Source of the DNA: Burkholderiales bacterium
GTDB taxonomy: Bacteria; Pseudomonadota; Gammaproteobacteria; Burkholderiales; Burkholderiaceae
Length of the DNA stretch: 10,774 bases
Reading direction: 5' to 3'
NCBI GenBank assembly: GCA_947372535.1
Contig: CANBUA010000160.1
Location: 1 to 10,774 of the forward strand
Below the pieces are notes generated by a model. That model ran no database searches and had not been told where the DNA came from. It was given only the letters and a program-made list of their open reading frames with translations. The translations under genes were made by a program, and so were the position numbers. Below, in pieces: positions 1-5,367 of the stretch (its first letter is position 1; each line of letters begins with the position of its first letter).

Positions 1-18
1 CTGAATCCGGAGCGCTAC

Positions 19-462
19 ATGGACGTGGTTTCTTCCGTGAAGCGCTCCGAGATGATGTCGGGCATCAGGGGGCGCAACACGCGGCCAGAGATGCAGGTTC
101 GTGCTTACCTGCATGCGCAAGGCCTGAGGTTTCGATTGCACCGAAAGGACCTGCCTGGGCGTCCGGATGTGGTTCTTCCCAAGTACCGGGTTGCAGTCTT
201 CGTGCACGGCTGCTTCTGGCATCGGCACCCCGGATGCAAGTACACGACGAACCCATCAACGCGCGAGGAATTCTGGCGGCAGAAGTTCGCAGGGAATGCC
301 GAGCGTGACCTGAGGAACCAGGACGCATTGCTTCAGGCAGGCTGGCGAGTGCTGGTCATCTGGGAATGCGGGCTCAGAACCAAGGGAGACCTTGAGCCCG
401 CCGTACAGTGGATCAAAGGTGGGCAAGGAAGCATGCTGACATGGCCTTCGGCTGCCTCATGA
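19..462 (+). CDS. vsr: Very short patch repair (Vsr) endonuclease
   Basis: This is a 147-residue protein of the Vsr family, which nicks DNA 5' of the T in T:G mismatches made when 5-methylcytosine deaminates, usually beside a cytosine-5 methyltransferase. The family blocks are clear: RSEMMSGIRGRNTRPE near residues 9-24, the DLPGRPDVVLP strand with its catalytic Asp near residue 50, then VFVHGCFWHRHPGCKY (about 61-76) with the zinc-binding His/Cys residues, and WRVLVIWECGL near the end. Length is close to E. coli Vsr (about 156). The ATG has GGAG at 9-12 with good spacing. The frame is open to the window edge, so a longer start cannot be excluded. A cytosine methyltransferase gene would be expected just upstream, outside the window (inference). 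The stop overlaps the stop of the convergent HNH gene by a few bases. G+C looks lower than in the genes right of 6858, which fits a transferred restriction-modification module. Confidence 0.93.
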   Translation: MDVVSSVKRSEMMSGIRGRNTRPEMQVRAYLHAQGLRFRLHRKDLPGRPDVVLPKYRVAVFVHGCFWHRHPGCKYTTNPSTREEFWRQKFAGNAERDLRNQDALLQAGWRVLVIWECGLRTKGDLEPAVQWIKGGQGSMLTWPSAAS

Positions 463-1428
463 CAACTCTCGCCCAGGCCTCTTGAACACCTCTTTCTCAT
501 GCCAAGCCAGGAACTCCGCCCTCGGGTAGTAGTCCGTGCTCTGCGGCATGATCATCCCCGCGCCATGAAACCCCAGCAGCATGCTGCGTGAGGCCTCGCC
601 GGCCACGGCATGCTGGCTGAACACCAGGCTGTAGGTGTCGGGCAGGATGGTGAAGGCGCCCAGGTCAAACACCTTGTGATGCAGCGCGCACAAGGCCAGC
701 CCGTTGGCCTCGATGTCGGGGCCCTTGGCCTGGAACCACTTGATGTGCGCGGCCTCCAGGCCTGCCGTCACGCTGCCGATGCGCAAGTCAAAGCCGCACA
801 CGCAGCAGCGGTGCTCATACGCCCGCAACACCCGCTCCCGAAAGCGTGGGTCACGCCGCACCACCGTGCGCGTGCTCGTGCCCGTGGCCTGGTCTTCTGT
901 GGGTGGCGTGCTCAGGTCCAGCCCGATGGTCTGCAAGATGTCGCCGTGCAGCGTCTCAGGGAAGTGTGCGTCCAGCAGCTGGTGCGCCAGTTGGGCCCGC
1001 AAGGCCGGGTCGCGGCGCAACGCGGCGTCCATGTCGGGCGCAAAGCCGCCAGCGATGTGCAGCTTGCGCAGTTCGCCCAGGTTGGGCGTGGCCGCAGGCG
1101 GGCGCTGGAGGAAATCCGGCGGGCCATCCAGCTGCCACACGCCATCGGTGGCCAAGTGCCAGAAGGGGTAGTGGCGCGAGCCGGCCGCGCTGCTGGGGCC
1201 GAACTCGCCCAGCAAGGCCTTGAGCTGCGCGTCGATGTCTTCGAAGGCCACCATGCGGGGCGCATCCTGCGCGGTGCGGGCCAGCGCCAGCAGGATCAGC
1301 AAGGGCTTGTGCACGGCGCGCTGTTCGCCGCGCTGGAAGACGCGGATGCGCTCGAAGGCCTTCAGGACCTCCTGGCTGCTGAGGGTCATGGCGTGTTGGT
1401 TGACAGGTATAGGGCCATATTCAACCAT
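457..1428 (-). CDS. HNH endonuclease with putative sulfur-binding (phosphorothioate-sensing) domain
   Basis: This 323-residue protein resembles the SBD-HNH type IV restriction enzymes (ScoMcrA/SprMcrA type). The N-terminal half (about 15-165) carries FQRGEQRAVHKPLLILLALA at 31-50 and SRHYPFWHLATDGVW at 84-98, typical of the sulfur-binding domain that recognises phosphorothioated DNA. The C-terminal half is an HNH nuclease: C208-x-x-C211, AAHIKW with H228, and NGLALCALHHKVFDLGAF (242-259), giving N242, C247, H250 and H251 for zinc and metal binding. I expect cleavage of phosphorothioated or methylated foreign DNA; ligand specificity is inference from the family. The ATG at 1428 has AGGA six bases upstream. 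A second ATG at 1389 (starting MTLSSQEV) lacks a ribosome site but might be closer to the family start. It converges on vsr with overlapping stops and diverges from the AlbA_2 gene. No dnd phosphorothioation genes are in the window. Confidence 0.85.
   Translation of the reverse strand: MVEYGPIPVNQHAMTLSSQEVLKAFERIRVFQRGEQRAVHKPLLILLALARTAQDAPRMVAFEDIDAQLKALLGEFGPSSAAGSRHYPFWHLATDGVWQLDGPPDFLQRPPAATPNLGELRKLHIAGGFAPDMDAALRRDPALRAQLAHQLLDAHFPETLHGDILQTIGLDLSTPPTEDQATGTSTRTVVRRDPRFRERVLRAYEHRCCVCGFDLRIGSVTAGLEAAHIKWFQAKGPDIEANGLALCALHHKVFDLGAFTILPDTYSLVFSQHAVAGEASRSMLLGFHGAGMIMPQSTDYYPRAEFLAWHEKEVFKRPGRELS
1400..1428 (+). promoter_or_regulatory. Candidate sigma-70 promoter for the AlbA_2/ATPase gene
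   Basis: TTGACA at 1400-1405 is a perfect -35 box. With a 17-bp spacer the -10 would be AACCAT (1423-1428), a weak match. It reads towards the gene at 1471 and would give a leader of about 35 bases. It overlaps the 5' end of the divergent HNH gene, so transcription of the two could interfere. The -10 is the weak point. Confidence 0.35.
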
Positions 1429-1470
1429 GCCCCGTCCTGAGAGAATCTCATCGATGGTCGCCTGAACTCA

Positions 1471-3126
1471 ATGGAACTGATGAACGCTGAACACCAATCT
1501 GCCGACAAGAAGTCGCTGCGCAAGGTCACGGGGCATTCTGCGGATTGGTCTGCGCTTGCCTCCGATTGCGTTTGTTTCGCCAATGCCGGAGGCGGTTGTT
1601 TGCTCATTGGCATTGAGGATGCTGATGACTCGCCGCCGGCTGATCAACGCATTCCCTCCGAACTGCTGGACCAGGTCCGAAAGCGCATCGCTGAGAAGAC
1701 CGTGAACGTGCAAGTGGCGCCAGAGCTGGTGACGGCTGACAACGGTGGTCAGTACATTGCGCTGCAGGTGGCCCGGTCGGTGGGCGTGGCCTCAACCAGC
1801 GACGGGCGGTACTTCGTTCGCGTGGGCGATACCTGCCGGCCGGTGGTCGGTGACGATGTGCTGACCCTGCTCAATGATCGCCCCACCGTGCCTTGGGAAA
1901 CGTTGACAAGTTTGCAGGTGCCGGTGGCCCATGCCGATGCGGACAAGGTCGCAGCCTTGTCGGCCACATTGCGGGCATCAGATCGGGTGAAACAGGGCGT
2001 CAAGGAGAAGAGTGACGTTGAACTGTTGGCGCATTACGGGCTCAGCGATGGCGCCTGTCTCACGAACCTGGGTGTGCTGGTTTTGGGTACGGCCCGCGAT
2101 CGTTCGCGTTTAGGTACCGCGCCCAGCGTTCAGGTCATCAAGTTCGACGAGTGGGGGCAGAAGGTCAACAAGTGGATGTGGGATGACTACAGCTTGTCCC
2201 CTGTCGAACTGGTGGATGCGCTCTGGCAAGGCATCTCGGATTTCCATGAAAGTTATGAGTTGCCTGATGGCCTGCACCGCCAGAAGTTGCCCGCTTATGA
2301 CCGGCGCGTTGTGCGTGAGCTGTTGGTCAACGCGCTGGTGCACCGCCCTTACACGCAGCGTGGCGACATCCTGCTGAACCTGCATCCTGATCGGCTGGAG
2401 GTGATCAACCCGGGGCGTCTTCCTTTGGGCGTCACGCCGCAAACCATCCTCCACGCCAGCCGGCGTCGCAATGACCGTCTGGCGGCGCTGTTCCATGACC
2501 TGCGCTTGATGGAAAAAGAGGGCACGGGCTTTGACCTGATGTACGACGTTCAGCTGTCTCAGGGGCGGCCTGTGCCGGTTCCCAAGGAAGGGGTGGATTC
2601 GGTGTCGGTCACGGTGGGTCGTCGGGTCCAACGGCCAGGCGTGGTGCAGCTGATGACCGATGCGGACGCGCGCTTCCAGTTGAGGCAACGAGAGCGGATC
2701 ACGCTGGGCTTGCTGGCCGCCAGCGATGGGTTCACGGCGCGCGAGTTGGCGGCACAGTTGGAACTGCCCGGGACAGATGAGCTTCGAGGCCCCTGGTTGG
2801 GCCGATTGCTGGACCTGGGATTGGTCCGTCAGACTGGCAAGACCCAGGCCACCAGGTACTTTGTGGAGCCGAGTCTTTTGAAGGAGGCCGGCCTGGATGG
2901 CCGGACAACCCTCAAGCGCATGGAGCCGCATCGACTGAGGGCCTTGATCCAGGAGGATTTGAGCCTTTACCCGGCGTCATCTTCTGGCGAGGTCAATCGG
3001 CGTGTGGGCCCCGAAATTCCCTATCGCTCGTTGAAGCGGGCACTGGATGATCTCGTTGCGTCCGGCAAAGTGCGCCATGAGGGTGAGGGCAAGGGGCGGC
3101 GCTACTGGGCCTTGCCGGATGGGTGA
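1471..3126 (+). CDS. AlbA_2 (Schlafen-like) / GHKL ATPase / winged-helix putative regulator
   Basis: This 551-residue protein belongs to the widespread family often labelled RecG-like or 'putative DNA-binding'. Residues about 10-140 form an AlbA_2 (Schlafen-type) domain, with CFANAGGGCLLIGIEDADD (35-53) and YFVRVGDTCRPV (114-125). Residues about 270-375 are a GHKL-type ATP-binding domain: the N-box VRELLVNALVHRPY (E283, N287), INPGRLP (312-318) and EKEGTGFDLM (348-357). The C-terminal 150 residues look like two winged-helix units, for example FTARELAAQLELPG and a final basic segment ending GKGRRYWALP. Function is unknown for most members; roles in transcription control and phage defence have been suggested. 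The usual EFK signature at the AlbA_2 N-terminus is poorly preserved here. The start at 1471 lacks a clear ribosome site; ATG 1483 (MNAEHQ) has GGA just upstream and is a fair alternative. It stands between a restriction gene and a repeat-rich gap. Confidence 0.85.
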   Translation: MELMNAEHQSADKKSLRKVTGHSADWSALASDCVCFANAGGGCLLIGIEDADDSPPADQRIPSELLDQVRKRIAEKTVNVQVAPELVTADNGGQYIALQVARSVGVASTSDGRYFVRVGDTCRPVVGDDVLTLLNDRPTVPWETLTSLQVPVAHADADKVAALSATLRASDRVKQGVKEKSDVELLAHYGLSDGACLTNLGVLVLGTARDRSRLGTAPSVQVIKFDEWGQKVNKWMWDDYSLSPVELVDALWQGISDFHESYELPDGLHRQKLPAYDRRVVRELLVNALVHRPYTQRGDILLNLHPDRLEVINPGRLPLGVTPQTILHASRRRNDRLAALFHDLRLMEKEGTGFDLMYDVQLSQGRPVPVPKEGVDSVSVTVGRRVQRPGVVQLMTDADARFQLRQRERITLGLLAASDGFTARELAAQLELPGTDELRGPWLGRLLDLGLVRQTGKTQATRYFVEPSLLKEAGLDGRTTLKRMEPHRLRALIQEDLSLYPASSSGEVNRRVGPEIPYRSLKRALDDLVASGKVRHEGEGKGRRYWALPDG

Positions 3127-3133
3127 ACTGGTG

Positions 3134-3189
3134 GATATCTGCCAGATGGCCTGGAATCATGCCGGTGAGCGTGGCGTTTGGCAGATATC
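3134..3189. repeat. 11-bp perfect inverted repeat, long-loop hairpin
   Basis: GATATCTGCCA at 3134-3144 is repeated in reverse complement as TGGCAGATATC at 3179-3189. Further pairing inward, with wobbles at 3145/3178 and 3147/3176 and pairs at 3146/3177 and 3148/3175, extends the RNA stem to 15 pairs. It begins eight bases after the stop of the AlbA_2 gene. There is no T-run after the right arm, so it is not a canonical intrinsic terminator. It shares the TGGCAGATA motif with the tandem repeat at 3244-3265. Confidence 0.75.
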
Positions 3190-3191
3190 TC

Positions 3192-3206
3192 CAAGCTAAA
3201 TGCTTG
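3192..3206. repeat. Small stem-loop CAAGC/GCTTG
   Basis: CAAGC (3192-3196) and GCTTG (3202-3206) are perfect inverted arms around TAAAT. The element lies between the large inverted repeat and the direct repeats in the gene-free gap 3127-3284. It could be a binding site core or chance; no function is shown by the sequence. Confidence 0.4.
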
Positions 3207-3243
3207 CTGCCACGAACATTTTTGTTTGGGCCTTGCGGGTTGG

Positions 3244-3265
3244 TGGCAGATAAGTGGCAGATAAG
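3244..3265. repeat. Tandem 11-bp direct repeat TGGCAGATAAG x2
   Basis: TGGCAGATAAG occurs twice back to back (3244-3254 and 3255-3265). The 9-bp core TGGCAGATA occurs again at 3179-3187 and inverted at 3136-3144, so four copies lie within 130 bp. Spaced repeats of this size are typical of binding sites for a regulator, an integrase arm-type site or a replication-type iteron. No integrase or Rep gene is in the window, so the role is open. Confidence 0.75.
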
Positions 3266-3284
3266 CGCAGGGGAGCTTCGGTCA

Positions 3285-3959
3285 TCACGGCTGATCGACC
3301 GAAAACTTGTAGACGTTGTCGGGTTCGGTGAAAGTGCCGGACCAGCCTCCGGTGGTAGGCACAAACGCCTGACCTCGGATGGCGTGGGCCTTGACGGTCA
3401 CCCCGGATGGCCAGTCCTGCCCCGGGGCATAGCGCATCCGGGCCTCGTCCACCACGATGGTCCGGCCGCTTTGGCGGATGCCGGCGCAGCGTGCAAACAG
3501 GCTGGGTAACTTCCAGGCCTCCAGGCCTTTGGCGGTGGGCTTGATCAGGTAGACCATCTGGTGGCGCACGGCCGTGCCCGAAGCCGAGCTGGGCGTGTTT
3601 TCCAGGCAGACCCAGCCCTTGGCAAAAAACGCGGTCGTGCCCATGCCCAGGTCGGTGTCTGAAATCGATTCGCCGGGGAATGCGTGGATGCGCCGGGCGG
3701 GCAGGCGTCGGCCGTTGATGCGCACCTGTCCGTCTTTCAGCTCAATGCGCTGCACCCGGCCGTTGACCTGTCCTTGCCAAAGGTGCCGCATGCCGTCTTC
3801 TCCTTCAACGGCATAAGAAGTGAGCTCCACCCCGGGCGTGCGAAAGAGCCGATCCGGGCGTGTGGCGTAGTAGGCCTCGTAGCCGTCGAACACGGGCTTG
3901 TCTTGCGCGGTGGCGGGCAGGGCCGCTGCGGCCAGGCTGATGGCCAGGATGTACTTCAT
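3285..3959 (-). CDS. Exported protein of unknown function
   Basis: I do not recognise this 224-residue protein. It begins with a clear Sec signal peptide: MKY, a hydrophobic stretch to residue 14, then PATA-Q with likely signal peptidase I cleavage after A18. The mature part is beta-rich, with regularly spaced polar strands such as RIELKDGQVRINGRRLPARR (71-90). It has only two cysteines, C118 and C158, which could form a periplasmic disulfide. No lipobox, membrane segment or catalytic motif is visible. The start at 3959 is fixed by an in-frame stop a short way upstream. Its own ribosome site is weak (GGTGG), but the ATG overlaps the stop of a 17-residue upstream frame as ATGA, so it may be translated by coupling. 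The candidate promoter upstream contains a Fur-box-like sequence, so a link to iron supply is possible (inference). Confidence 0.82.
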   Translation of the reverse strand: MKYILAISLAAAALPATAQDKPVFDGYEAYYATRPDRLFRTPGVELTSYAVEGEDGMRHLWQGQVNGRVQRIELKDGQVRINGRRLPARRIHAFPGESISDTDLGMGTTAFFAKGWVCLENTPSSASGTAVRHQMVYLIKPTAKGLEAWKLPSLFARCAGIRQSGRTIVVDEARMRYAPGQDWPSGVTVKAHAIRGQAFVPTTGGWSGTFTEPDNVYKFSVDQP

Positions 3960-4009
3960 CGGTAGGCCACCAGCATCGCCACGCGGCTGTCATTGCCGTG
4001 TTCGGCCAT
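3956..4009 (-). CDS. 17-residue upstream reading frame coupled to the exported-protein gene
   Basis: The frame encodes MAEHGNDSRVAMLVAYR and ends in TGA that shares bases with the ATG of the exported protein (ATGA overlap). GGAACGGAAG directly precedes its ATG, with GGAA at usable spacing. It is too short for a domain call. It could be a leader peptide that loads ribosomes onto the downstream gene, or chance. If the predicted promoter is right, the leader before this ATG is only about a dozen bases. Confidence 0.4.
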   Translation of the reverse strand: MAEHGNDSRVAMLVAYR

Positions 4010-4025
4010 CTTCCGTTCCCCATTT

Positions 4026-4054
4026 TGAATATCTGGGAATGATTCTCATGGAAA
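4026..4054 (-). promoter_or_regulatory. Candidate promoter of the exported-protein gene
   Basis: Read on the minus strand, TTTCCA (4054-4049) and TATTCA (4031-4026) are 17 bp apart and resemble -35 and -10 boxes (4/6 and 3/6 matches). The spacer holds the Fur-like palindrome at 4034-4048, the usual geometry for a Fur-repressed promoter. The boxes alone are weak. Confidence 0.4.
4034..4048. promoter_or_regulatory. Candidate Fur box
   Basis: TGGGAATGATTCTCA matches the 7-1-7 Fur consensus TGATAAT-G-ATTATCA at 11 of 14 arm positions and is centred on G4041 with a perfect GAAT-G-ATTC core. It lies between divergent genes (start 3959 on the minus strand, start 4140 on the plus strand), and sits inside the candidate minus-strand promoter spacer. 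The match is by eye against the known consensus; binding is inferred. Confidence 0.5.
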
Positions 4055-4083
4055 CGGGTGGGCGAAGCCGCCCCGCCAGGAGC

Positions 4084-4112
4084 TTGTGGACCCCTTCATT
4101 CGGTGGGATAGT
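4084..4112 (+). promoter_or_regulatory. Candidate promoter of the TumA-like gene
   Basis: TTGTGG (4084-4089), a 17-bp spacer and GATAGT (4107-4112) form a modest sigma-70-like pair. Transcription would begin about 20 bases before the start codon, and the strong ribosome site falls inside that leader. Confidence 0.35.
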
Positions 4113-4126
4113 GGCCAAAGCCCATC

Positions 4127-4132
4127 AGGAGG
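4127..4132 (+). promoter_or_regulatory. Strong ribosome binding site deciding start 4140
   Basis: AGGAGG lies seven bases before ATG 4140. It selects this start over an in-frame GTG/TTG-type start further upstream near 4086, which lacks such a site. Confidence 0.8.
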
Positions 4133-4139
4133 TGAACCC

Positions 4140-4487
4140 ATGCCCACCGTCACTCTGGAGGTGCGCAGCCTGGCAGACACGCTGGCCGACGCTGCCCGCG
4201 CCATGCACACAGGCCGTGGCGACGAAGAGGCCCGCATCGGCTTCGCCTCGCCCGAGTTGCTCTGGCAGGTGTTGACCGCCAAACGATGGGAGTTGCTCAA
4301 GGCCATGTGCGGTGCCGGCCCCATGGCCATCCGAGAGGCCGCGCGGCGTGTGGATCGCGATGTGAAAGCGGTGCATGGCGATGTGACCGCTTTGCTGGAT
4401 GCGGGCATCTTGTGCCGCTCAGCTTCAGGGCAGATCGAATTTCCGTTTGATGCCGTGAAGGTGGAGTTCTTGCTGCAGGCGGCTTGA
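4140..4487 (+). CDS. TumA-like / HVO_A0114-type winged-helix DNA-binding protein
   Basis: This 115-residue protein has a winged helix at about 45-105: AKRWELLKAMCGAGPMAIRE, then AARRVDRDVKAVHGDVTALLDAGIL, followed by a short hairpin wing (SASGQIEFPFD). This pattern is that of the MarR/ArsR-like HVO_A0114 group, which includes TumA antitoxins of TumE-TumA pairs. The first 40 residues would be the dimerisation and possible toxin-contacting part. In TumE-TumA the toxin gene is normally adjacent, but no TumE-like frame exists in the 180 bases upstream, and downstream lies a methyltransferase on the other strand. It is therefore either a solitary regulator or an orphan antitoxin. Its stop lies 15 bases from the stop of the convergent methyltransferase gene. 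Confidence 0.78.
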   Translation: MPTVTLEVRSLADTLADAARAMHTGRGDEEARIGFASPELLWQVLTAKRWELLKAMCGAGPMAIREAARRVDRDVKAVHGDVTALLDAGILCRSASGQIEFPFDAVKVEFLLQAA

Positions 4488-4502
4488 GAAGCTGGCGGGT
4501 CG

Positions 4503-5132
4503 TCAGCGCAGCCATGCCTTGCGCACCAGCACATTCATCCATGCCTGTTGCTGCCCCGGCCGCTGGTCTCCCGTGATCCAGGTGACCACCTGCCCCAGCC
4601 CGGGCAAGCCTCTCAGCCAGCCCGCCACACAGGCCTCATCGGCATCGGTGAAAGGCCGGCCCAGCTCGTCCACACGCCCGTTGGCCTGGGGCCCATCGCC
4701 CAGCTTGTAGCTGGCGTACACCACCCCGCCCGGCTTGAGCGCCCGCCACAGCCCCGACCAGGCCCGGGGTTGATCGGCCGCGGCCACATGCAGCAGGCTG
4801 GCGCAGGCCCAGATGGCATCGAAAGGGGCATCGAAGCCGCTGTGGCCAGCGCCGTCATCGGCCATGTCCAGAAAGCCCATCACCCGCACCGGGATGCCGG
4901 CGTGGGCCGAGGCCAGGGCGGCCAGCTCGGGGCTGGCGTCGAAGGCGTCCACCACATGGCCGCGTTGCCGAAACGCCAGTGCATCGCGACCCGAGCCGCA
5001 GCCCGCGTCCAGGATGCGGCCGCCTGCGGGCACATGGGGCAGGAAGCGGGCGTACAGCGGGGTCATGTCCACCTGGCGGGTGGAGGCGGCGTAGGTGGTG
5101 GCGTGGGTGGAGTAGTGGGGGATGGCGGGCAT
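4503..5132 (-). CDS. Class I SAM-dependent methyltransferase (TehB/UbiG-like fold)
   Basis: The protein is 209 residues from ATG 5132. The Rossmann-fold methyltransferase blocks are in order: motif I RILDAGCGSGRDALAF (39-54), acidic post-I strand VVDAFDASPEL (60-70), PFDAIWACASLLHV (103-116) and ALKPGGVVYASYKLGDG (131-147). The N-terminal HYSTHATTYAAST resembles the usual lead-in of this family. The substrate cannot be read from sequence; relatives act on small molecules, tellurite or proteins. A longer frame reaches ATG 5276, but the extra 48 residues are not family-like and run antisense to a better-supported small gene with its own promoter, so I chose 5132. The ribosome site at 5132 is weak. 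Confidence 0.85.
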   Translation of the reverse strand: MPAIPHYSTHATTYAASTRQVDMTPLYARFLPHVPAGGRILDAGCGSGRDALAFRQRGHVVDAFDASPELAALASAHAGIPVRVMGFLDMADDGAGHSGFDAPFDAIWACASLLHVAAADQPRAWSGLWRALKPGGVVYASYKLGDGPQANGRVDELGRPFTDADEACVAGWLRGLPGLGQVVTWITGDQRPGQQQAWMNVLVRKAWLR

Positions 5133-5147
5133 GTCACATCGGCGGCT

Positions 5148-5176
5148 TTGACATTTCGGGCGTGCCTGTTCAGAAT
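5148..5176 (+). promoter_or_regulatory. Good sigma-70 promoter upstream of the 54-residue ORF
   Basis: A perfect -35 TTGACA (5148-5153), a 17-bp spacer and CAGAAT (5171-5176, 4/6 matches to TATAAT) form the best promoter match I found in the window. It points right, away from the methyltransferase start at 5132 and towards ATG 5203, with a predicted start near 5183. Its presence argues that 5203-5367 is transcribed, or that an antisense RNA enters the 3' end of the Fic gene. Confidence 0.6.
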
Positions 5177-5202
5177 GAAGATGTTGTATCTGAGCCCGAG
5201 CC

Positions 5203-5367
5203 ATGTCCAAGCCCACACCAACCCCTTCCAGGAAACCCAGCCAGAGCGCAGTGATGCGTTCGGTGGCCAGTTCCACGGCTGTGGAAACAGGTCAAAGGGT
5301 TGCTGCACTGGAAGAAAAGCTCAAGCATCCTTCCCCACGCTTCGCACACATCAAACTGGCCCGTTGA
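5203..5367 (+). CDS. Small basic protein (54 aa), possible Fic-associated antitoxin
   Basis: The frame starts at ATG 5203, the first start after an in-frame TGA at 5191, and ends TGA 5365-5367, overlapping the 3' end of the convergent Fic gene by 17 bases. It follows a strong promoter by about 20 bases; the ribosome site is poor (GAG only). The protein has a Ser/Pro/Lys-rich N-terminus (MSKPTPTPSRKPSQSAV), then MRSVASSTAVETG and a helical stretch VAALEEKLKHP, ending in a basic tail. Residues S24-x-x-x-E28 resemble the (S/T)xxxE(G/N) inhibitory motif of class I Fic antitoxins such as VbhA, but the next residue is T29, not G or N. I do not recognise the family. Reality as a gene is moderately likely; the antitoxin role is speculative. 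Confidence 0.5.
   Translation: MSKPTPTPSRKPSQSAVMRSVASSTAVETGQRVAALEEKLKHPSPRFAHIKLAR

Noticed and set aside
610..1440. Long plus-strand frame opposite the HNH gene
   Set aside because: It lies antisense to a gene with clear HNH motifs, has Gln/Ala/Arg-rich low-complexity translation and no family features; it is a by-product of high G+C.
3134..3189. Inverted repeat as an intrinsic terminator of the AlbA_2 gene
   Set aside because: The loop is 34 bases and no T-run follows the right arm; T-rich sequence appears only about 30 bases later.
3805..4023. Minus-strand frame overlapping the exported-protein start
   Set aside because: It is out of frame with the signal-peptide protein, and its composition is Arg/Trp/His-rich without any motif.
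4086..4139. Upstream in-frame start of the TumA-like protein
   Set aside because: AGGAGG at 4127-4132 is placed for ATG 4140, and the extra residues are not family-like.
5133..5276. N-terminal extension of the methyltransferase to ATG 5276
   Set aside because: The extra residues do not look like the family, and the stretch is antisense to a promoter and small frame; ATG 5132 begins at the usual family position.
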